This document shows, piece after piece, positions 13,116 to 23,740 of a stretch of 64,000 nt of DNA. The first letter of the stretch is position 1. Every line of letters begins with the position of its first letter. Source of the DNA: Lepidurus packardi (lineage: Eukaryota > Arthropoda > Branchiopoda > Notostraca > Triopsidae); the NCBI GenBank assembly GCA_023053545.1, contig JAKZAN010000007.1:3348001-3412000 (forward strand), given 5' to 3'. The notes under the pieces were generated by a model. It was not told the DNA's origin, ran no database searches, and worked only from the letters and a program-made list of their open reading frames with translations. The translations under genes were made by a program, and so were the position numbers.

Positions 13116-14765
13116 CTACAAAGAAGCAATGACATTCATAACTGTATACGGATTACGACAGGTTAATTGTGCCAATTCTAATCTGCCTAATTCTGTCCCA
13201 GCTTTGGGATGCTGCAGCCATTTCTTCTCTGTGTAATAATCCAGACAGGAAGTAAATTCCTTTTCGGAATAAAGCGGAACTTCAATGGGCAGAAAAGGAT
13301 CCATTATATCAAAACCCTGCGATAACGAAACTTCCATTTAACAATCACTTTTATACACTTAATTTTTACAATTTTTCTTTGGAAGTTTTGCTATGAATTA
13401 ATGTATGAACTTTTTTTTTTACCTTGTTACCAATGAGGTACCGAGGTAAATTTGACGCTCTATGGTCATCAGGCAATGCACTGGAATCCACAGTAGTCAC
13501 TACAGCACCATGATTCTACTCAGAAGCCGAAAAGCAAATCAAAAGTACGGAAACTACAAAACTTGTCTTTTTCTACCCAATCGTTTTTGAGGAAGCGCAT
13601 AAATGCTTGGACCAAAGTCAGATCCCACGGCGGAACAACGCTCTTATCTTCGCGGAACACCCGGCTAATCGGCCAAAAGACAGCATTGACTCCGTCAAGT
13701 GCAACTAGGATTTTGCATTCGCCTTTCTGGGCCGCGATTTTCAGTTCTTTGCAAATGACACCAACAGTATCAGCTGCGAACTTCGGACGAGCTAAACCGT
13801 GTTCGATCAACGTGGTCAAAGGCGAATTCGCGGGTGTAGATTCGCGTTTACTCCAAACATACTCTTTGGTTGTCTTCAACTATATAAACAAAGTGAAGGG
13901 GAACGCATTTTAATTATGTGTTGTTGTTCTTTTTAAAAAAGAGAGAAGTTCAAGTACCGGAGTTAATAAAGGACCGTTTTGTGCTACAAAATGCTGCAAC
14001 CATTGAGTAGCTTCAATAGGTTGATCAAAACGACCTGGTTTGAAGGTTGAGGGAGAGTGTTCCTTGGAGAATCTGAGCCAATATTGGACTAAAAGCGGGT
14101 TAGAAATTAATTTATTGCTTAAAACGTGTAAGAAATATTTTACTCCAAGGAACGTGGACTAAAACATAGCCAGACGAATGTCCATAATGCAGAATGTGGG
14201 CCAAAGAAATGCTTTTACCAGAGCCAAATTCGCCATCTTTAAAAAAAAGTTTACGAGGATTTTTGAAAGAATTATACATGGGAAAAATTACGCAAAACAT
14301 AGCGGACAGCTGGTGAATCGAGGTTTATAGCTTCTAGGTAAGAAATAACTTCAATGGCTGGTTTTCTGACCATAAATACTAGCTCTCGTAAGGTTTGTGA
14401 CACATCAGCGTAGGTTTTCGTAATACCCCCAGCTAGGAATAGTTGTTTCTGGAGATCTGAGGGTAGTGTGTAAAATCTTCCAATATGCGAGTCATTGTGG
14501 TTTCTCTATAAAAAGAAAATAATGTTTATCTTACGAAGCAAGTTAGTTAAATACGTACGGGATTGTTTTCCAATGTTCGACACGCCGAGAATTTGGAACT
14601 AATTGGGTTTATTGGCGCATTTTCAGGGAGATTTGTGTTTTCTGCTGAAACGTTCTGTGTAGGATTACTGCTACTTAAATTGATTTCGCTTAACAGTACT
14701 GAAGTTGTGCTGTGGAAACGTTTGTACAATAATTGGCTTTGGTTTAAGAAACGGGATTTCAGCAT
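13116..14765 (-). CDS. DAP3: Mitochondrial small-subunit ribosomal protein mS29 (DAP3)
   Basis: Seven exons read from high to low coordinate: 14765-14559, 14505-14292, 14236-14144, 14088-13958, 13879-13577, 13515-13423, 13316-13116; total 413 residues (human DAP3 is 398). The N-terminus is basic and Ser/Thr-rich, as expected of a mitochondrial import signal. A Walker A motif GEFGSGKS (142-149) marks the GTPase-like fold of the family. Diagnostic DAP3 segments follow: RFDQP, EYVWSKREST, LVALDGVNAVFW, EDKSVVPP and MDPFLPIEVP. In the mitoribosome mS29 is a GTP-binding subunit of the small-subunit head; it is also linked to apoptosis in mammals. The start is the first ATG before the basic leader. 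The gene is head-to-head with the coiled-coil gene, with 462 bp between starts. Confidence 0.92.
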
Positions 14766-15227
14766 TTTAAGACAGAAATTGCCTAGAAATAAATGCTTTT
14801 CAACTTGATAAGAAATACGCTTTGTTTACGCCAGAAAGCGTGTATTAAACATCGCCCTATCCGTATCCGTTCTCGTTACTGATGCAGAATGCAAGACCGC
14901 GACTAGATTGAAAAAAGCGTCTTACGCGGTTTCCTCGCGGATTATAAGTCATCTTGTCCAGCGGATTCGCTTAATACCTTTAGCGGCGGCAAAAGTAAAC
15001 GTAAACAAAATAACAGCCGCGACAGCCAGTGCTAACGTTATTCAAGAAAAGTTACATGTTTTCTATTCATATGAAAGACCGAGGGTAAACTGACGTTAGA
15101 TTATAGTAGCCCCACCCGAACACTTTTTAATACGTATAGCAGTAGAGGATAGTACTACAAGTAAAAAATAAAATCTGAAACTTTTTATAAATCTAAACTA
15201 AATAACTATTCTTTTGATAAATATTAG
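14766..15227. promoter_or_regulatory. Divergent intergenic promoter region (DAP3 / coiled-coil gene)
   Basis: The 462 bp between two oppositely transcribed starts must hold both promoters. I see no TATA box at a fixed distance from either start and no convincing gene inside it. Confidence 0.4.
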
Positions 15228-16581
15228 ATGTCGCATAACAAAGCACTCAAGCCCGGGCTTTCTCGTTCTGTTTCAGCTGGAAGCCCCTACTTACAAGCTC
15301 GATCAAGAACTCCGAATTCCTCTAAGAAGTAAGAACAATCTTCATTTGCAATTCAAATGACAAATAAACACAACTAAACTAAGCCTTTAAAAATGTAACT
15401 TTAAGACAAGTCGCTTCAACGCCATTGAACTGCAATACGCCCACAAAGCTAGAAGCAGACATTTCAGCCATTTCCAAAGAAACAGGAAATGTCGTAAAAA
15501 TTAAAGCCTCATTAGGTAAAGAAAACCGTTTTTATATTTACTGTACTGTATATCTTATTCTTAAAACGACCTGATCAATTTAGGACCTCAACTAGGCAAA
15601 ATCAACAAATCTGACTTGAAAGTTGTTCGCTCCCTCGCTTTAGATGGTGGCAATAGCGCAAATTCAACGAGGATTTCATCCAAATCAGATACCGAAGAAA
15701 TTGATCCTCATTTGATTTTCATGTTGAGTCAACAGATATTTTACTTGCGTGAAATTGAGAGCCAGAAACATAAAGAAATCTTGGAAGAAGCTGATGTAAG
15801 AACGTTTTATCTACTAAAAATTGCAATACAACATTTTAGAAAAGTTTTTTCTAATTCTGTTGCTTTCAATTAGGTTCAGTTAACACATTTAGCTGAGTTA
15901 GTGTCCCAAGAAGCTGAAACAGCCCAAGAACTTGAAAGGCGAGTTACTGTATGGGAAACCCACGTGGATGTGGCTAAAGCCTTGGAGGAAAAACTGCCTT
16001 TAGTACAAGAATCCACCGGTAAATTATTCGCATCCATTTCGTAAACCAAAAAACTTGAAATAATTCGACCTCTTAAACATCACTTCCTCAGAAATCTTGT
16101 CAGAACTGGTCCCTTTGCTTCAAGAAACAGCTAAACGAGTAGAACAAGGTTTAGGTACTTTGAAACTGGAAAACGTAGAGCCTGTTCAAGACAAAGACCT
16201 AACCGGTAATACGTTCAAAAAAGCAAAATAAAATAAAAATCCCGTAACTACACTAAATGACTCGATGCATTTCTTTTTTTTTTAGCTTTGAATCAACTAG
16301 TGGACGATTTTCAAATCACCTTGGATCAAAATAAGGAGCAAATAATGAAGCAGTGCACTTCCAATGGAATAGTTATAGAGCAACATATCAGATACCAAAA
16401 GCAACTTGTGAAAAAGTAAGAAAGCCATTGCTTTAAAAATTATTTTTCACTATTTTTAATTTCATAAATAAGGGCGGGAAACCTGTTGAACCAGTCATGT
16501 GCAGCATTGGGAGAAGAATTTTCATTGGGTGATCTAAATACCAATCGTGTACCTAAAAAACTGGCCGATTTGGATTTCTAA
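15228..16581 (+). CDS. Coiled-coil protein with basic Ser-rich N-terminus, family not recognised
   Basis: Seven exons (15228-15328, 15406-15515, 15584-15795, 15874-16018, 16092-16205, 16286-16415, 16473-16581) close to 306 residues. The first 35 residues are basic and rich in Ser and Pro (MSHNKALKPGLSRSVSAGS). From about residue 110 the protein is heptad-like and Glu/Leu-rich, for example EIESQKHKEILEEAD and ETAQELERRV, with no membrane segment or signal peptide. A poly(A) signal AATAAA follows near 16646. A basic tail before a helical body resembles microtubule-binding augmin subunit HAUS8, but that is only a shape match and I would not name it so. All exons are phase-consistent, so the gene itself is well supported. 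Confidence 0.75.
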
Positions 16582-16920
16582 GAAATAGTGTTCCGTTGCA
16601 TGTGTTGTAAATTGCAAGTGTTCATTTCGAGAAGGGTTTAAAGCAATAAAACTTGCATTTTCGATTGTTTATGGTCATTCAGCGATTATTTCTCCATAGT
16701 CAACTATATCAGTACTGATATCTCAACTGCACTGGTTTTGACCACTAGTTCGTGGAAAAATTTTCCCTCTCGGGTAGATCTCGGCTTAATAACTTCCATT
16801 CAATCGAATGCTTTAATGACGGCATCGATGGGATTGGCAACAAAGTTAGATGCGTGCAGTAATAGTCCATTAGGATTCAGCAATTTAAAGACCACTTGTA
16901 CCTGTGACCGTTTTTAATTG

Positions 16921-19186
16921 TCACTCAACCTTACATTTGGGTTTTTCGATGGACATCGATACAGAGATCCATAAAAGATGCCAGAGTGGCAAATAAGTTG
17001 AACAAGCCAAAGAATGCAGCCAGTTTCCATATATGAAATGGTCCATTACAGCATAAACCAATGCTCGTTCTCCGGCCACCCAGCTGCGTTCCAAGATTTT
17101 AAGCCAATGGTCGTCCGCGAACATCAGCCACGTATCCAACAGTGTCATTGCCAGCAGCAAACTTAATGGATGGATCAGCAAACACCAAAACGAAACCAGC
17201 ACTTTTCCAACCCTGAGAAATGCCAAATATTTGTTTGAAAAAACAGGACAAACATCGGAATAATTAATCTGACTTGGATGTTTTAGGCTTTAGCAAACAT
17301 AAACTGGGCGTAATCAAGACAGTAACAACTAAGGCTAAGGAAAAATTGCACATGGCAGTGGCAGTCAACAAAGTAGCCAGTAATAAGAGTGTAGGACCAT
17401 ATACGGACGTCCAAAACACGCCTCTTCTTTCAAGGTATCTAAAAAAATTAATTAAAAAAATATGTAAAATGTATTGAAATTGTCAGGAAAGTTGAAACAG
17501 TTTTTACCTAGGCGCCCACACTTTGAAGAAAACCGCCAGCAAAATGGCCAATATAGCTGTTGCAGCCATAACATTAGTTTCGGTGCTCAATTCCCGTAAA
17601 TATTCTAGAGAAGACGCCCAAACTGGAGCCATTTTGACAGCTCCTCCCCCCAAAAGACATAGTCCCAATACGGGAACCAGCTTAGACAACGGCCATGCCT
17701 CTTCTTGGAGCCAAAGTAGCAAGACTTGGACTAGAATAGGCGCTAAGAGACAAGCAAAGGGCGGAAAATAGACGCCGATGGACACGTAACGATGCGTGGC
17801 TGGCAACAGATAAAAGAAGAACGATTGATGGAACCGCTCTTGTAGATTATTCAAGCTTCTTAAGATCCCTTCCAACATTCGGCCTTGCTGATGAAAACCG
17901 TAGGCGTAAGACCCTCCTTTTTTGCTGCTAGCAATCGTAATCGCTTCAATTCCAAACCTAGTTTAAAATCAAAGTTATCTGAATCTAATTTTGAACTATT
18001 ATTAAATTTACCTATGTGCTAGACCATGATTACCTGAGGGCACGCCTGTAGCTTGCCCTCCTACCATAGAAAGCAACGTTTTAAATGAGTGCAGCCATCC
18101 AGAGAACAACAACGGATCATCTGCGTCTTCCTGTTAATTTCAATTGGTTAAAAATAAAAAAAACCCACTGAAATTAGTTAAAATAACTAACTTAATCATA
18201 ATTCGGTATAGTGTACTTACTCGATCACGGGTAGTAGTGGTGAAACGCTCTATTGTAGCTAACCGATGAGCCAAATTGACTAAATCTAAATTAGGCAATT
18301 GACCATTCAGGCCCTCCATACGGATATCAATGTGAGAAACCTTCTCAAGCGACATTTCCAAGTTGACTAGCGCTTGAATCGATCCGGCTCTTGCGTCTAA
18401 TTGGCCTGTTTGCAGCACTCGATCGCTTTTTTCGCCCATGTGGTGATATGCCTCCAACCAAGCTTGCATTCCCAGTTGCTCATGCTCAGTTACGAGGAAT
18501 ATGATGTCTTTGGCCCAATGGACGCCACCTGTAACCAAAAAAAATTCACTAAAAAAATTCACTAAGCTATTCAATTAAAATTAAAGACAATTCGTAGCAT
18601 TACGTCTCAAGGTGTGGATGAGGGACCAAATCAAAGCCAACCCGGGTCTTGTTGGGGTGTAAACTGAGTCCGGGAAACGGTAAGGGATACTGATGACTAT
18701 AGATTCAGTTCCTGAACCGCGTGGTGCTCGCAGAATTCCATAGACGTTTTTGCCAGCGTATACCTCTTTAGGCTTTAAAGGATTTTGCATGGTGAAGTTG
18801 TGGGTATAGGCATCTAGGCCTAACTGGCGGAACTGCGCGGCTATAAAGACATGTGGGACACCGCCTGGGTAACGTAGAGCTTCAGCTCCTAGTAATCTGA
18901 GATAATCTTGTGCTATTCTTTCTTCAGAATACTGGCCTTGTACCAATCCTGGCAGTAACGCATTTTCAGAAAAGTAAGTGCCTAAATGAACCAGTTATTA
19001 GGCGACAATATAACAGGTATTATATCAGTGGGTTTGAAGACCTGCATTGTAGGGTTTGTAAGCGAGAAGAGCCAACCAGGTTAATCCCACTAAGAAAAAC
19101 AGAGTGGAAATGGGTACAGAATATCGCTGGAGCGGTTGCAGCCATTGCTTTGGCCACGTATCTTGCGTGCTGCTCAGTAAACCCAT
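16921..19186 (-). CDS. GPAA1: GPI transamidase component GAA1 (GPAA1)
   Basis: Seven exons: 19186-19042, 18981-18604, 18528-18221, 18130-18012, 17957-17508, 17438-17274, 17212-16921; 618 residues (human 621). The protein begins with a short cytosolic end and a first membrane helix (LFFLVGLTWLALLAY), then a lumenal M28-like domain with family signatures NVYGILRAPRGSGTES, AKDIIFLVTEHEQLGMQAWL and GLNGQLPNLDLVNL, and ends with several membrane helices (LLAPILVQVLLLWL, VMAATAILAILLAVFFKV and others) plus the conserved YGNW. GAA1 works in the ER membrane complex that attaches GPI anchors to proteins and is thought to bring in the GPI lipid. The start was chosen because MGLLS at the first ATG matches the human N-terminus. 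The exon 6/7 junction uses donor GTCAGA, weaker than the others. Confidence 0.93.
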
Positions 19187-19407
19187 TACAGAATTCAATT
19201 ACTCATTATATAATGTATTAACGTTAAAGGCAGATTAATATTTAACGCCGGTATGAAACAAAAATTCAAAGGTTGTTTACCGAAACCTTGTAAGCTAACT
19301 TCTGAAGAAAGCTGAAGTGGGAGGAGTTCTGAGCGGTTGTGTGTAAAACACGAAATGGAAGGTTTGGGAAGCGAAATGTCTGCGAAACTTGCTTCGCATT
19401 TCTAAAA

Positions 19408-19460
19408 GAAGAGCGGATTCTCCAGGGAATCCATAGCGTACCCTGGAGAATCCGCTCTTC
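19408..19460. repeat. Perfect 20-bp inverted repeat with 13-nt loop
   Basis: GAAGAGCGGATTCTCCAGGG (19408-19427) is repeated as its exact reverse complement at 19441-19460. It lies just upstream of the GPAA1 start and downstream of the neprilysin stop, and would form a stable hairpin in DNA or in a read-through transcript. Confidence 0.9.
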
Positions 19461-19614
19461 GTTTGGAAATTCATTCATTCTTTTCATTTCACGCAACTGC
19501 GAAAATAATTTATAAACTCAAACCCTATTTAAATGTACTAATAATGATGTATTCTTGAATTGCTATTTCTGTTTTTTACATAAAGAGTTCACTGGCTACG
19601 ATTTTAAATAACAT

Positions 19615-22600
19615 TTACCACACGGCACAACGTTGCTCGGGATTCATCCTGGAAGATGCAGGACATTGGAAAGCAGTTGAAAAATCTTCCAAGTTTGATA
19701 GAGATCCAATTACCCTATACTCAACAGGAAATATAAAGCTTCTAGACTTATTATCCTAGAAAATGCATCTTGAAAACTACCTAAATCTACCCGGCGCATG
19801 AACAGAAGTTCTCACATCGGAAACTGCAGCTTCAGGACGCAACGAAGTGCACCAAACTTGTGCAAAATTTAGGAAAAACAATTGGTCTGCTGTCACGTTC
19901 AGACCAGGCAAAAACTCACCCTCCAAATTCTCTGGATTCGCACTCTGCCATTTTTTGTAAGCCTTGAATGAAATAAAGTATATTTTTATTGGAATTTAAG
20001 GCTTCGAAACTACCAGAAAAGCTTGGCGAATCCCCCCATTGTCTGCAATATTCTCCCCTTGTGTATTCACTCCATTAATAGGCTGATTTATTGCTTCAAC
20101 CACAAAGCTACTGTACTGTTCTGCAATAAGTATCAAGACAATAAATATTTAAAGCGTCTTTGATAGGAAATATTTTTACCTATAATACATTTTGTCTTAT
20201 TCTGGAAGTTTGCAATGGTTTCTTCCGGCCACCAGGGCTCCAAATTCCCTCTGACATCATACTGCCTTCCTTGATCATCGAATCCATGGGTAATCTCATG
20301 CCCGATTACCACCCCAATGCCTCCGTAATTCACAGCTTTAGGAAAATCTGCATGGTAAAACGGTGGTTGCAAAATACCAGCTGGTAACACTGGAAAAATA
20401 AATATAAAATAAAAATACCCCTCAAATGTTTATAATAGCTAGTCTTTTAAAACTTACTAATCTGGTTCTTATTTCGACTATAATAAGCATTTACTACCGC
20501 AGGAGACGTACCCCATTGCGTCCGGTCTACCAATTTGCCCAATTTCCCGAATTCCTTCATGGCCGAAAATTTTAACACCTTCAAAACATTCTCGAAGTAC
20601 TCATCTCGTACTACCTCCAACTAAAAGTCATGCAAATATTAGTATCGTATGCACAGGATGGCGAAAACCATAACAGTAAGGGTTGGCTTGCCCTTAGCGC
20701 AAACGCCAACTCGAAGACGGATCTTTTTTTTACCGTCTGGAATTCTTCACCCAAAGCTGTTAAGTTGGTTATGTAGTTGGGGTAGCCCACTTTGAGTGTC
20801 ATATTCTTCAATTTGTAGACAGCCCGCACCCTTGTTTCTGCGTCTAGCCAATCCACATTGCGTAACAATTCCACGAACACGTTTTCAATCTCTTGCGTCA
20901 ATTTCGTTGTCTAAAATAAGATAAAGTGGTGGCGACATTTAAAAAAAATTAAAGTAAGCTATCATTACGTCATTTTTGCTGACTTCATTGAAATAATCTT
21001 GCACGTATAGCAATCCTAAAGCCATTCCCATATTCCCGTTGACATAATTCACGCAAAATTTCCATCTTTCAGGTTGTTGTTTCCTGCCGTACAAAACAGC
21101 GTAGAATTCCTGCTTTAATTCTTGGAAACGTTGGTCCAGATTGTTTAAGCGATTACGCATAAAACGCCAGAGCAAATAATTTGCTACTGTCCTATAAATA
21201 AATATAAAAAATTGCGTTGCATCATAATCCATAAGTCTCCCGGATATCTTAGCTTGTTACACTCTGGTTATACGGGAGCAATAAGGGGAAGATAAGCTTG
21301 TTGGCTTACCGCGGCTCGGTTTCGTTCACCAAAACCGCCAGATCTTTTAAATAACCAGCCGCGAAGGTTACAATTTGCTCGGACGGATCAACGGATTTGT
21401 TGAGGATAAGTGAGAGATAAGAAGCAAAATTGATAGCTGGGATTTCGTTTTGAAGTTCTTGGACCGTAACTTTGCGGTATATCGCAGTTAAATTCCGTTG
21501 TTCTTCAGGTGCAATAAGGATCTTGGCCAAGTTAACTTCGAATTGGAACATGGCTTCGGTGTCCCGTTCGGCGGTTTCATTGTTGGCACCCACGGCTACA
21601 AGAGAATCTTTGATAAACTTCTTGTAGGCTTCTACTACGCGATTATTAATCTCTGGGACTAAATAGTAGTGCCTGCTTGGCAAGCCCAAGCCCGTTTGAT
21701 CCATCTGTAACAACAGTTAAATGGAAACAGTCTTTTTACATTAGAAACTAGATCAGAAAGTACGTACAAAGTTTTTTTTTAGTATAAAGTAAATGATCCA
21801 GTCTAAATGAAACGTTCCTTTCATGCATCAAATTCAATCCTTTGTTATTCAAGAACCCATTACGTTACTTGTAAAATATTTCTTTCGGAATCCTTGCCGT
21901 CCGGGTCTACCCACAAGGCTAACAGCACATCGTTGTTATACGTCCGTAATCGTGCCATTAATTGGACCCAATCAAAGCCAGTATCGTTCCAATCCGGTTC
22001 TAGAACAGGCCAACCACCCAATTCCTTCGCCAGTCGGAACAGCGGCTCAGTCTGTCGGGCTTCAATCAGCTCCGTATCCATACACGATGCGTACAGATTA
22101 CGCACTTTAACTAAGGCAGAAATATCTGCGTTATCACCGTCTTTGACTCCCGAATCGCTAGTCAGGGCCTGCTTCAACGCTTCATATAAGTCGTCCCGTA
22201 GCTTTTCGAACGTATTAAAACCCGCGTTATCATCAGGAATGGGATTTAAGGTTTCCCATTTCCCGCATGCGAATTGGTAGAAGTCGTCACACGGATCCGC
22301 CTCCCAATCGATGTAATTATCCATGAGTTTTCCTTTGTTTCAAACATAAATAATGAAACAATATATTTCAGAAAAAAATCATTTTAGAGATTCGTTTAAT
22401 TCAGTTCAATTCAACAAACTATTTACCTTGCAGTTCTCTAATCTGCTGTTTAGTCATGTGTCGCTTCTCTAAAAGAACTTCGGATGAAGAGTATTGAGGT
22501 AAAATGGTGGTTTCCAGCCATTGGAGAGATTCACTGGTCGAAACTTCTTCCAATTCGAGATCAACAACACTCGTTTTTTCTTTGACATTGCTCCACAGAA

Positions 22601-23177
22601 CATCAACTTCGTTTTCTGAATCTAAAACGTTAGAGTATACTATATATTAGAAAATATATTAGAAAATAACAAATGTAGTGCACAGTAGACTTTAAAACCA
22701 ATTAAATTACAACCTTAACAAATAACATATCAATTATGCTCAAAAGAAAATTTTGCAACACAAATTTGCCTTCTGCTTGTCCAAACATCGTCAGCTAATA
22801 TTTTGTAAGTGAAATTGACTGTACTGTGCAAGATCTGTGACCTTAATTCGGAGCCAGGGACGCTTGAGGCACTGATCCTATCGTCTGTTTCCAACTGTTA
22901 CATGATCTCCAGCGTACTTATCACTTTGAAAAGAGCCAGAATATTTCAGACGAGAGTTCCACAAATAGAACATACGTTTCTTTTATACCAAGACTGGCTG
23001 TCGTTTCTAACATAGCATTCTTAAAATACGCAAATAAATCAAGCCTGACTTTAGATAGTGAAGATAGCTGATATTACGACGCTTTTCTAAGAAGAAAATC
23101 TCACCATTAGCGGCAGGGAAAGCAGTAGCAAATGTCCAGATACTAGCAATACACAAGAAATAAAAACTGCGCCACAT
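19615..23177 (-). CDS. M13 zinc metallopeptidase, neprilysin-like, with signal peptide
   Basis: Eleven exons: 23177-23105, 22621-22427, 22332-21869, 21704-21310, 21191-20969, 20910-20734, 20620-20458, 20389-20180, 20120-20014, 19962-19781, 19714-19615; 762 residues. The N-terminus ([20 protein letters not shown]) looks like a cleavable signal peptide with no cytosolic tail, so the enzyme is probably secreted rather than a type II membrane protein like human neprilysin. M13 marks are all present: [38 protein letters not shown], the zinc site HEITH (His594, His598), GENIADNGG (Glu656 as third ligand) and the C-terminal CAVW. The key catalytic residues are intact. M13 enzymes cleave small extracellular peptides. 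The gene ends 429 bp before the GPAA1 start on the same strand and is divergent from protease A. Confidence 0.93.
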
Positions 23178-23740
23178 GTTAGCCTTGTAAATGCCCCGCG
23201 GCGACTAAAAGAAGAATCTTCGCTAGCCAACGGCGTAATGACTATCTGGGAAGGCTAAAAAGGAGGTCATTTTCATTAAGGGAGCGAGAATGAGGATGGA
23301 GCCTATCATTGTCCTTCCGGCTTTTTATTGCCGTGCAAAACCCACGTTCACAGAGACTCTAACAAAACTCATTGTTTGTTCTAAGCCGCTTTTTCTGTTC
23401 TTGTCAACATTCTATATTTGTCAATTCAAAGACACTGAACTAGTTTGGAATTCAACGAACTCGCATGTATTTCCTGATGTAGGAATTTTAACTATAAGAG
23501 AAACTAAATGTCAAAATAAAATTATTTCTGGACTATCCCAAGTCAATCTTTTACTGGTTAAACTGGTTCTACAGGTTTCAAAGATCGTAAGAAGTTGATA
23601 TCGCATTTTTGTTTACCTAAAATGGAACCAAAAAAGGTAGAATTTACGCGTTTAATCACGTTCCACGATTTGAAGACGAGTCTGTGAGAGGCTATAAGAA
23701 GAGGCACAATAGCAGCAGGTAACAGTTTTTGTTCTCCAGA
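23178..23740. promoter_or_regulatory. Divergent region between neprilysin and protease A, with TATA box for A
   Basis: TATAAG at 23693-23698 lies 48 bp before the protease A start codon, inside a block (about 23655-23740) conserved upstream of C and E. The rest has weaker similarity to the sequence upstream of proteases C and E, so this flank belongs to the duplicated unit. Confidence 0.6.
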
